A DNA stretch of 64,000 nucleotides from Hymenobacter sp. BRD67. Lineage in GTDB: Bacteria; Bacteroidota; Bacteroidia; Cytophagales; Hymenobacteraceae. Positions 18,462 through 26,052 of the stretch are shown here, in pieces. The notes under the pieces are model-generated. The model did not search any database, was not told where the DNA came from, and was given only the letters and a program-made list of their open reading frames with translations. The stretch is from the NCBI RefSeq assembly GCF_013256425.1, contig NZ_CP053904.1, positions 2,046,001 through 2,110,000 of the forward strand. Reading direction: 5' to 3'. Position 1 is the stretch's first letter. The number at the start of each line of letters is the position of its first letter. The position numbers and the translations under genes were made by a program.

Positions 18462-18646
18462 CTCCTTTTTTCGCTGCCTGATACGTTCGCTTTTCGCCTA
18501 ATGAAGGACGCGGACATTTTTTGGGAAGGCGCTAACTAGCAAGCCGGCACTCAGGCGGGAAATTTATATTTCCCGAACGTAACAATTCGGCTGCGCTGCT
18601 TAAATTGCGACCGCTACGTGTTGTTGGTCTTGCCCCCTTTTTGCCA

Positions 18647-18814
18647 GTGTCTACCCAGCCGAAACGCTCTTACTCTGTAGAAGAATTTTCTGAGCTAATC
18701 AACAGCCGCCTCCAACGGCTGGAGCAGCAACAGGATGCCCGCCAACACTATGGTAGCGTGCTGGCCGCGCTGCGCCAGCAGGTAGATGCGTATCGCCAGC
18801 GCAAGCGCTGGTAA
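18647..18814 (+). CDS. Short helical protein, doubtful gene
   Basis: GTG start at 18647 gives about 55 residues, SVEEFSELINSRLQRLEQ in the middle, strongly helical and rich in Gln and Arg; an ATG at 18605 would add 14 residues of uncertain value. It lies between the IS remnant and the DinB gene. No family recognised. A short GGGAAAT palindrome lies upstream at 18557-18574, and nothing else is clear in 18462-18604. Confidence 0.35.
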   Translation: MSTQPKRSYSVEEFSELINSRLQRLEQQQDARQHYGSVLAALRQQVDAYRQRKRW

Positions 18815-18857
18815 AACTGCGATTGGCAACAGCATAAAGACTAACCGTTAGCAGCTT

Positions 18858-19421
18858 ATGTTCCCGGACTTTCTTTCCAGCGCCCGTAAGCAATTTGCCT
18901 ATTACAAGCTGCTTGGCGAGCAGGCCATGCGGCAGGTGCCCGACGACCAGCTTTTCTGGCAGCCCAACGCGGCCAGCAACAGCATGGCGGCCATCGTAAA
19001 ACATATGTGGGGCAATATGCTGTCGCGGTGGACTGATTTTTTGACTTCCGACGGTGAAAAGCCCTGGCGCGACCGCGAGGCCGAATTTGACAACGACCTC
19101 CAGACGCGCGACGCGCTGCTTCAGCGCTGGGAAGCCGGCTGGCAGTGCCTGTTTGCCGCCCTCGATACGTTGACGGAAGCCGATGGCGACCGCCTTATCT
19201 ATATCCGCAACCAAGGCCATACGGTTATGGAGGCCATCAACCGACAGCTGGCGCACTACCCGTACCACGTGGGGCAGCTGGTTTTTATCGGCAAGCTAGT
19301 GGCCGGCGATGCCTGGCAGTCGCTCTCTATTCCACGCGGCAACTCGGCCGCTTTTAATGCGGAGAAATTTGCTCAGGGCCCGCACCAGGCGCATTTCACC
19401 GATGAGGTGTTGGGTCGCTAA
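18858..19421 (+). CDS. DUF1572/DinB-like protein
   Basis: 187 residues in a four-helix DinB/YfiT-like fold. FWQPNAASNSMAAIVKHMWGN holds the first metal-ligand-type His, and HYPYHVGQLVFIGK holds the HxxxH-like pair. DUF1572 proteins are putative metal-dependent thiol transferases or hydrolases; the actual reaction is unknown. A second DinB-type gene, frameshifted, is at 51368. A strong terminator follows. Confidence 0.85.
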   Translation: MFPDFLSSARKQFAYYKLLGEQAMRQVPDDQLFWQPNAASNSMAAIVKHMWGNMLSRWTDFLTSDGEKPWRDREAEFDNDLQTRDALLQRWEAGWQCLFAALDTLTEADGDRLIYIRNQGHTVMEAINRQLAHYPYHVGQLVFIGKLVAGDAWQSLSIPRGNSAAFNAEKFAQGPHQAHFTDEVLGR

Positions 19422-19442
19422 CCCTATAGCCATTGGCAAAAA

Positions 19443-19477
19443 GAAAGGCCGAACGCATGGGTAGCGTTCGGCCTTTC
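19443..19477 (+). terminator. Rho-independent terminator
   Basis: Perfect 14-bp arms (19443-19456 and 19464-19477), 7-base loop, followed by a T-rich stretch. It lies between two convergent genes, so it can act in both directions. Confidence 0.9.
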
Positions 19478-19500
19478 CTTTTCCTATTCAGCTGACCGGC

Positions 19501-20472
19501 CTATTGCCCCAGCACAATCGCAAACACCAGCGGTGCTACGATAGTCGCGTCACTTTCGATGATGAATTTCGGGGTTTTCTCGCCCAGCTTGCCCCAGGTA
19601 ATTTTCTCGTTGGGCACTGCGCCCGAGTAGCTGCCGTAGGAAGTAGTTGAGTCCGAAATCTGGCAGAAATAGCCCCAGAGCGGCACCGAGTGGCGCTGCA
19701 AATCCTGGTGCAGCATGGGCACCACGCAGATGGGGAAGTCGCCGGCAATGCCGCCGCCAATCTGGAAGAAGCCCACCTTGCTCTCCTCCGTGGCCTGCTC
19801 AGTGTACCAGTCGGCCAGGTACATCATGTACTGGATGCCGGTTTTCATGGTGTGCACGTTCTTGATGTCGCCCGTAATAACGTGGCCGGCATATATATTA
19901 CCCAGGGTAGAATCTTCCCAGCCGGGGCAAATGATAGGGAGGTTTTTCTCGGCGGCGGCCAGCATCCAGGAATCTTTGGGGTCAATCTGGTAGTACTGCT
20001 CCAGCTCACCCGATTTCAGAATCTGGTAGAAGAACTCGTGCGGGAAATACGCCTCACCAGCTTTGTCGGCCTGCTCCCAGAACTTCAGCACCGTGTGCTC
20101 GATGCGGCGCATGGCCTCCTCTTCGGGGATGCAGGTATCGGTTACGCGGTTCATGTGGCGCTTGAGCAGGGCGTGCTCATCGGCGGGCGTGAGGTCGCGG
20201 TAGTGCGGCACGCGCTCGTAGAAGTCGTGGGCCACCAAGTTGAAAATGTCTTCCTCCAGGTTAGCGCCGGTGCAGCTGATAATCTGCACTTTATCCTGGC
20301 GAATAAGTTCGGCCAGCTGAATGCCCATTTCGGCGGTGCTCATGGCCCCGGCCAGGGTAATCATCATTTTGCCGCCTTCGGCCAGGTGCTTGTTGTAGCC
20401 CTCGGCCGCGTCGATAAGCGCAGCAGCGTTGAAGTGGCGGTAGTGGTGCTTGAGGAAATTCGTAATGTGCAT
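19501..20472 (-). CDS. Deoxyhypusine synthase-like protein
   Basis: A 323-residue NAD-binding protein of the deoxyhypusine synthase fold. The conserved ICPGWEDSTLGN, QIGGGIAGDFPICVVP and the lysine K295 in ITWGKLGE are present; that Lys aligns with the one that carries the aminobutyl group in the eukaryotic enzyme. Bacteria lack eIF5A, so the bacterial branch is thought to make homospermidine or modify another target. Substrate not determined. Confidence 0.88.
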   Translation of the reverse strand: MHITNFLKHHYRHFNAAALIDAAEGYNKHLAEGGKMMITLAGAMSTAEMGIQLAELIRQDKVQIISCTGANLEEDIFNLVAHDFYERVPHYRDLTPADEHALLKRHMNRVTDTCIPEEEAMRRIEHTVLKFWEQADKAGEAYFPHEFFYQILKSGELEQYYQIDPKDSWMLAAAEKNLPIICPGWEDSTLGNIYAGHVITGDIKNVHTMKTGIQYMMYLADWYTEQATEESKVGFFQIGGGIAGDFPICVVPMLHQDLQRHSVPLWGYFCQISDSTTSYGSYSGAVPNEKITWGKLGEKTPKFIIESDATIVAPLVFAIVLGQ

Positions 20473-20521
20473 GGGGTGAATTTATGTGACGATTACAACA
20501 TTAAATACGGATAAGCAGAAT

Positions 20522-21031
20522 TTATTGAATAGGTGAGTTATGCTGTTGGCTCAGTCGTTGGCAGATGTATTCTACTACGGTGTCGGCGGAGGTATCAGAC
20601 ATTCCAGTGAGCAGAAGGAAAGGCGATTTACCAAAGGCTGACTCGCAAGCTGTTAAAATGCGACGTAGCCAGAACTGACGCTTCAGATACGACTCAGGGC
20701 TGCGTAATAGCAATTCAACGTTTTTTGGCCATCGCTCTGACGAGATGAATACCTGCTCAATGTCTGACCAAGGTATTGTTCCCAGCCCCCAATCTTTACT
20801 GAAAACCCCTTTGTCGTTAAGTACAATAAAAGGTTTGCAGCGAATTAGCTGTAAAAGTCCCCAGCCGGTTACGATGGCCATTACTCCGAAAAGCAGGATT
20901 CCTATGAAATCCATGACTTTTAAGGATTTTACCTCATGAAATATGCCGAACGCACCGCTAACGAAGCACAGAAACGCCAGCGGTTGAAAAATAAAATACC
21001 ATTTTGAATACCTCACAAGCAGTGGTTGCAT
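20522..21031 (-). CDS. Membrane protein with PH-like C-terminal domain, unknown
   Basis: 169 residues. Two membrane segments (about 12-30 and 40-62) are followed by a soluble domain reading FIVLNDKGVFSKDWGLGTIPWSDIEQVFI, the usual look of a bacterial PH-like or STM3941-like domain. The gene is clearly lower in GC than its neighbours, suggesting recent arrival. It sits between the deoxyhypusine-synthase-like gene and hslV with no functional link evident. Confidence 0.65.
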   Translation of the reverse strand: MQPLLVRYSKWYFIFQPLAFLCFVSGAFGIFHEVKSLKVMDFIGILLFGVMAIVTGWGLLQLIRCKPFIVLNDKGVFSKDWGLGTIPWSDIEQVFISSERWPKNVELLLRSPESYLKRQFWLRRILTACESAFGKSPFLLLTGMSDTSADTVVEYICQRLSQQHNSPIQ

Positions 21032-21061
21032 ATATAATTTATCGGCTAACCACTAAAACCA

Positions 21062-21598
21062 TTACGCTGGCTCGGCAATAATCAAATTATGATTGGTATA
21101 AATGCAAATATCGGCCGCGATGTGCAGCGCGTCTTCTACCATCTGGCGGGCGGTGAGGTGCGGGGCGTGCTTTTTAAGCGCCAGGGCAGCCGCCTGTGCG
21201 TACATGGCGCCGCTGCCAATGGCCGCTACATCAGAATCGGGCTCCAGCACGTCGCCGGTGCCGCTGATGATGAGCAGCTCATCCTTGTCGCAGACGACCA
21301 TCATGGCTTCTAACTTACGCAGGTACTGGTCTTTGCGCCAGTCTTTGGCCAACTCGATGGCGGCGCGCTTGAGGTTGTTGCCATAGGCCGCGAGCTTTTC
21401 CTCGAAGCGGTCGAGCAGCATAAACGCATCGGCCGTGGAGCCGGCGAAGCCGGTCACGACCTTGCCGTCGTTGAGCTGCCGCACCTTGCGCACGTTGTTT
21501 TTGGCTACGTGCTTATCCATGGTGGCCTGGCCGTCGGCCCCGAGGGCAATCTGGCCGTTGTGGCGCACGCCAAGCACAGTTGTGGAGCGGATTCTCAT
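21062..21598 (-). CDS. hslV: ATP-dependent protease peptidase subunit HslV
   Basis: The proteasome-like N-terminal-threonine peptidase that works with the HslU ATPase. It has 178 residues. The conserved STTVLGVRHNG provides the active-site Thr after a short leader (MRIRS), and ALGADGQATM and GFAGSTADAF are family motifs. HslU is not in the window. The upstream side is a dense repeat region. Confidence 0.95.
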   Translation of the reverse strand: MRIRSTTVLGVRHNGQIALGADGQATMDKHVAKNNVRKVRQLNDGKVVTGFAGSTADAFMLLDRFEEKLAAYGNNLKRAAIELAKDWRKDQYLRKLEAMMVVCDKDELLIISGTGDVLEPDSDVAAIGSGAMYAQAAALALKKHAPHLTARQMVEDALHIAADICIYTNHNLIIAEPA

Positions 21599-21606
21599 CT
21601 TCAGTT

Positions 21607-21711
21607 AACAGTGAGCAGTAAACAGTGAACAGCGGGCAGTTGAAAGGACAATGAGCAATGAGCGTGACCGGATGGCCACTGCTCATTGCTCATTGTTACC
21701 TGCTCACTACT
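21607..21711. repeat. GTGAGCA-like repeat cluster with inverted arms
   Basis: Degenerate heptamers (acagtgagc, gtgaac, aatgagc) in one orientation at 21607-21664 and their reverse (gctcatt, tgctcac) at about 21678-21711. It fills the gap between hslV and the E2 gene. Confidence 0.8.
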
Positions 21712-21712
21712 A

Positions 21713-23368
21713 TCAAATGAGCATCCGCATGGGGTCTTCAAGCAAGCCTTTCAGGGTTTGCAGGAAGGCTGCGCCGGTGGCGCCGTCTACCACACGGTGG
21801 TCGCAGCTCAGCGTCACCTTCATGATGTTGCCGATAGCCAGTTGGCCATCCTTTACCACGGCAGTCTGCTTGATGCCGCCCACGGCCAGGATGCAGGCGT
21901 CGGGCGGGTTGATAATGGCCGTGAACTCGTCGATGCCAAACATACCCAGGTTAGATATAGTAAACGTACTACCTTCCCATTCGGCGGGTTGCAGCTTCTT
22001 GCTCTTGGCCTTGCCGGCCAGCTCTTTCACCTCGGTGGCAATCTGCGAGAGGCCTTTCCCATCGGCGCTGCGGATGACGGGAACCAGCAGGCCCTCATCG
22101 ACAGCCACGGCCACGCCGATGTTGATTTGCTTATTCTGGCGAATCTTATCGCCAAGCCACGACGAGTTGATAACCGGATGCTGGCGCAGCGCCACGGCCG
22201 AAGCCTTGATAACCATGTCGTTGAACGACAGTTTTACCGGCGACAGCTCGTTCATGCGTACGCGGGCTTCCATGGCCTTGTCCATCAGAATTTCCATCGT
22301 GAGATAGAAATGCGGGGCCGTAAACAGGCTTTCCGACAGGCGCTTGGCAATCACCTTGCGCATCTGCGATACGGGCGTATCGGTGTAGGTCCCTTCGGTA
22401 GCCACTGGAGCCGGGGCAGCGGCCACTGGCTGAGGCGCTCGCTCGGTCTGAGCAGCCGGGGCAGGCGCGGCAGTGGGAGCAGCCTGGGGCTGGGTGCTTT
22501 GCAGGTCGCGGGCCACGATGCGGCCGTTTTCGCCACTGCCCTTAATCTGGCGCAGGTCAACGCCTTTGTCTTTGGCAATGCTCTTGGCCAAGGGTGAGGC
22601 AAGCAGGCGGCCGGTGCTGGCCTCGGGCTGCGAAGTGCTGGCGGCAGGCTGAGTAGCCGGAGCAGCCGTTTCGACCGGGGCTAGGGCAGCGGGCGCTGCG
22701 CCGCCGCTCTGGCCGCCCAGCAGGGCCTGCACATCCGCGCCTTCCTCCCCAATGATGGCCAGGATGCCATCTACGGCTACCGCTTCGCCTTCTTTGGGAC
22801 CGGTGTATAGCAGAATCCCGTCTTCGTAGTTTTCCAGCTCCATCGTGGCTTTGTCGGTTTCGACTTCGGCCAGCACGTCGCCCGACTTCACTTTATCGCC
22901 TACCTTTTTGAGCCAGGCGGCAATAGTGCCTTCGGTCATCGTGTCGCTCATCTTGGGCATGCGTACCACCGTGGCTTTCTTGCCATTGGCGGGCGCGCTG
23001 GGCGCTGGGGCGGCAGTTGCTGCCGCTGCGTGAGCAGCTACTGGTGCCGGAGCCGCCGCCGGAGCGGGCGCGGCCGCCTGCGGTGCGCTTCCACCGCCCT
23101 GGCCATTTAGCAGGCCCGAAATATCTTCCCCTTCCTTGCCCACAATGGCCAAAACACCGTCAACCGGCACCGAATCTTTCTCTTTAGGGCCTATGTAAAG
23201 CAGCGTGCCATCTTCGTAGTTTTCCAGCTCCATCGTGGCTTTGTCGGTTTCGACTTCGGCCAGGATATCGCCCGACTTCACTTTGTCGCCTACTTTCTTG
23301 AGCCAGGCCGCAATGACCCCTTCGGTCATCGTGTCGCTCATTTTCGGCATTTTGATAATTTCGGCCAT
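21713..23368 (-). CDS. pdhC: Pyruvate dehydrogenase E2 (dihydrolipoamide acetyltransferase)
   Basis: 551 residues. Two tandem lipoyl domains (residues 1-75 and about 135-210), each with the ETDKATMELENYEDG lipoylation site, are joined by Ala/Pro-rich linkers. Next comes an E3-binding domain (RLLASPLAKSIAKDKGVDL, about 275-310), then the catalytic domain with the active-site LSCDHRVVDG near the end. The start at 23368 gives MAEIIKMPKMSDTMTEG; the frame is open further to 23425 but adds poor sequence. lpdA lies 30 kb away in this window. Confidence 0.94.
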   Translation of the reverse strand: MAEIIKMPKMSDTMTEGVIAAWLKKVGDKVKSGDILAEVETDKATMELENYEDGTLLYIGPKEKDSVPVDGVLAIVGKEGEDISGLLNGQGGGSAPQAAAPAPAAAPAPVAAHAAAATAAPAPSAPANGKKATVVRMPKMSDTMTEGTIAAWLKKVGDKVKSGDVLAEVETDKATMELENYEDGILLYTGPKEGEAVAVDGILAIIGEEGADVQALLGGQSGGAAPAALAPVETAAPATQPAASTSQPEASTGRLLASPLAKSIAKDKGVDLRQIKGSGENGRIVARDLQSTQPQAAPTAAPAPAAQTERAPQPVAAAPAPVATEGTYTDTPVSQMRKVIAKRLSESLFTAPHFYLTMEILMDKAMEARVRMNELSPVKLSFNDMVIKASAVALRQHPVINSSWLGDKIRQNKQINIGVAVAVDEGLLVPVIRSADGKGLSQIATEVKELAGKAKSKKLQPAEWEGSTFTISNLGMFGIDEFTAIINPPDACILAVGGIKQTAVVKDGQLAIGNIMKVTLSCDHRVVDGATGAAFLQTLKGLLEDPMRMLI

Positions 23369-23394
23369 CGGAATTGCAGGTTGGGATTGGGGGC

Positions 23395-23425
23395 CAAAAT
23401 TAGCCGCCAAAAGGTGGGGAAACAA
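23395..23425 (-). promoter_or_regulatory. Putative promoter of the E2 gene
   Basis: Minus-strand TAATTTTG (23402-23395) matches the TAnnTTTG -7 box, and a TTG at 23423-23425 lies 20 bases upstream, close to the usual -33 spacing. It is the best-matched promoter in the window and lies 27 bases before the start codon. Confidence 0.5.
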
Positions 23426-23435
23426 TTCGAAAAAA

Positions 23436-23527
23436 GTAAGCAGTGAGCAGTGAGTAGTGAACAGTTGAGTTGGGCAGCTGAATAGCAGTCAACTGTTCAT
23501 TGCTTACTACTCACTGCTCACTACCTG
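23436..23527. repeat. GTGAGCA-like repeat cluster with inverted arms
   Basis: Heptamer units (gcagtgagcagtgagtagtgaac) up to about 23468 and reverse units (gttcattgcttactactcac) from about 23493. The core CAGTTGA/TCAACTG arms pair. It ends at the stop of the phosphatase gene. Confidence 0.8.
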
Positions 23528-24148
23528 CTAGCCCACCACTAAGTGGCTTACGTCTAAAAAATTACGGATAGTGTAGTGCGAGCCCGTGTAGTGCAGCTTG
23601 TAGAGGCAGAGGTTCTGGTGCTCAAAGCCATCCATGCAGCGCAGCGGGTAACCCAGCAGCTGGCAGAGCAGCACGCGCAGGGCCCGGCCGTGCAGACACA
23701 CCAGCACAATCTCGTCGTCGGGCCGGCTCTGAAGCAGCTCGATAAACGGGCGCTGGCGGGCCGCCACCTCGGCCGGGCTTTCCCCGCCGGGCAGGCGGGC
23801 GTGGTCGTTGCCGGTGGTCCACTCGGTCAGTACCTGGGCGTATTCGGCGTCTTCCTGGGGCGTAATGCGGGTGCCTTCGCGGGTGCCCCAGCTGATTTCG
23901 TTGAGGCCGGCGTGCTGCTCGTGCGGAATTCCCGCGTCGATAAACTGCTGCACCGACTGCTGGGTGCGCCGGAGCCGGGAGGTATAAATCCGGTCGAATG
24001 GCATGGCCTGATATGCTTGCCAGAACTGCGCGGCCTGGCGGCGGCCCCGCTCGTTGAGGTCGGAGTCGATACCACTGCCCTGCACAATGCCCTGCACGTT
24101 GAAGTCGGTCTGGCCGTGGCGAAGAAGATAGAGCTGCTGAACTGGCAC
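23528..24148 (-). CDS. Histidine phosphatase family protein
   Basis: About 206 residues from a GTG at 24148 that gives VPVQQLYLLRHGQTDFN; the phospho-acceptor motif is RHGQTD, and a second catalytic His lies in VCLHGRALRVLL. An ATG at 24226 would add 26 residues encoded by a repeat-like stretch. The fold is that of phosphoglycerate mutase-like phosphatases (CobC/GpmB type); the substrate is not evident. Confidence 0.87.
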   Translation of the reverse strand: MPVQQLYLLRHGQTDFNVQGIVQGSGIDSDLNERGRRQAAQFWQAYQAMPFDRIYTSRLRRTQQSVQQFIDAGIPHEQHAGLNEISWGTREGTRITPQEDAEYAQVLTEWTTGNDHARLPGGESPAEVAARQRPFIELLQSRPDDEIVLVCLHGRALRVLLCQLLGYPLRCMDGFEHQNLCLYKLHYTGSHYTIRNFLDVSHLVVG

Positions 24149-24323
24149 GGGTAAGGAAGTCGAGTAGTTTTGCCGAACAATGCTGTAAAGTACGGGGTTT
24201 TTCAACGGGTAATAGGTAATAAGCAAGGGGTGTTGAAGGCATGTTGGCCCCGGCCGCCCTCCCTTCTCCAGCCCATCCAGTCGAATAATTACCTAGTGCC
24301 CATTACCCACTGCCTAGTATAAA

Positions 24324-24758
24324 ATGACGCTTGACGACGTGAAAATCTGGGCGGCCCACCGCCCCACGCTGGCCGATGCCCTGGGCATTGAGCTGACGGC
24401 TCTCAACGACGACTACCTCGAAGGCCGGATGCCCGTCGATGGCCGCACCCACCAGCCCATGGGCCTGCTGCACGGCGGGGCCTCAGTAGCGCTGGCCGAA
24501 ACCCTGGGCAGCATCGGCGCGGCTACCCGCATCGACGTGACGCGCCAGGCCTGCGTAGGCCTTGAAATCAACGCCAACCATATCAAAGGCGTGCGCGATG
24601 GCTGGGTGCGCGGCCGCGCTACGGCGCTGCACGTAGGCCGCACCACGCAAGTGTGGGAAATCCGCATCACGCACGAAGAAACCGGGGTGCTGGTGTGCAT
24701 CAGCCGCATCACGATGGCCGTGATTGACCTGCCCGCCGCCAGGGAGAAAAAAGCGTAA
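24324..24758 (+). CDS. Hotdog-fold thioesterase, probable DHNA-CoA thioesterase
   Basis: 144 residues in the PaaI/MenI-type hotdog family, with GLLHGGASVALAETLGS holding the conserved HGG and the catalytic acidic residue. Its stop codon overlaps the menF start by 1 base, so the two are translationally coupled. That context makes 1,4-dihydroxy-2-naphthoyl-CoA hydrolysis in menaquinone synthesis the likeliest role (inference); a general acyl-CoA thioesterase is the alternative. Confidence 0.85.
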   Translation: MTLDDVKIWAAHRPTLADALGIELTALNDDYLEGRMPVDGRTHQPMGLLHGGASVALAETLGSIGAATRIDVTRQACVGLEINANHIKGVRDGWVRGRATALHVGRTTQVWEIRITHEETGVLVCISRITMAVIDLPAAREKKA

Positions 24759-25998
24759 TGCAAGCAGCTGAACCCCGGCTTCTGCCCTGGCCTGCCGCGG
24801 CCAGCCCCGATGCGACGGCGCGGCTGCGCCACCTGGCGGCAGGGGCCCTGCGCACCGGCCGGCCGCTGGCCATCTGGCGCGAGCCGGCGAGCGAGCACCC
24901 GCGCCTGCTGGTGAGCCGCTCGCTCGAAGCCGCTTATACTGGTCTGCCGCCCGCCCTCGATACCCAGGCACCGGTAGGCTTCGCTTTCTTTCCTTTTCGC
25001 GACTCTGACCACAACCCGGCGCTGTTTCTGCCCGCCGATGTGCAGTTTGACCTCGCCCGGCCCGAGGTAGTGCGCGTGGCTCCGGCCGCCCGCGAACTGG
25101 TGCCCAATCTTACGGCCTGGCTCAGCCTGCCGACGCCACCTGAGCTGGCCTGGCACTACAGCGCGCAGCCTGCCCCGCCGGCTACCACCGAAACCGACTA
25201 CACGCAGCTCGTGCGCACCGGCGTGCAGGCTATTGAAGACAAGGCAGTAGTGAAAGTAGTGACGTCGCGCGTAGCGCACCGCCCGCTACCGGCCGGCTTC
25301 GACCCGCTGGCGGCATTTGGCCAGTTGAGCCGGCAGTATCCGCGGGCATTTGTGTCGCTGGTGAGCGTGCCGGGCGTGGGCACCTGGCTCGGGGCCTCGC
25401 CCGAAGTATTGGCCGAAGTCACGGCCGACGGCCACTTCCATACCATGGCCCTGGCGGGCACCCAGCCGCTGGTGCCGGGCCGCGCCCCCAGGATGCCATC
25501 TGGCGGCAGAAGGAGATTGAGGAACAAGCATTAGTTTCACGTTATATAGTAAATTGCTTTAAACAATTGCGCTTACGTGAATACCACGAAGCCGGCCCGC
25601 GCACGGCGGTGGCCGGCCAGCTGCTGCACCTGCGCACCGACTTTGAGGTTAATTTGAAAAACGTGCCGGCCCCTTCTTCGCTGGGTACCGATATGCTGCG
25701 CCTGCTGCACCCCACCTCAGCCGTGGGCGGCATGCCGAAAGTAGCGGCGCTGGAGTTTCTGCACCGCCACGAGGGCTACGACCGGGCGTACTACAGCGGC
25801 TTTCTGGGGCCGGTAAACGTGGCCGCGCCGGGTATCTCGCGGCTCTATGTTAACCTGCGCTGCCTGCAGCTGCGGCCCAAAGAAGCCATTCTGTATGCGG
25901 GCACCGGCCTTACCGCCGACTCCGACCCGCTACGCGAATGGCAGGAAACGGAGCTGAAGCTCCAGACCGTGGCATCCGTTATTACCCCCCCGGCTTAG
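24758..25998 (+). pseudogene. menF: Isochorismate synthase, single-base frameshift
   Basis: The N-terminal half reads through KVVTSRVAHRPL and LGASPEVLAEV to LVPGRAP, then loses frame in the C run 25485-25489. One extra C restores QDAIWRQKEIEEQALVSRY and the chorismate-binding C-terminal part (HPTSAVGGMPK, YYSGFLGPV, LYAGTGLTADSDP). Overall about 413 residues, normal for the family. The enzyme starts menaquinone synthesis, so true loss in an organism keeping menD, menB and menE would be surprising. Probably a sequence error. Confidence 0.88.
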
Positions 25999-26052
25999 CC
26001 GCTGCCTGACAACGCAAGTTCCTAGTACGTTCTACTTTTCCCTGCCTGGCCT

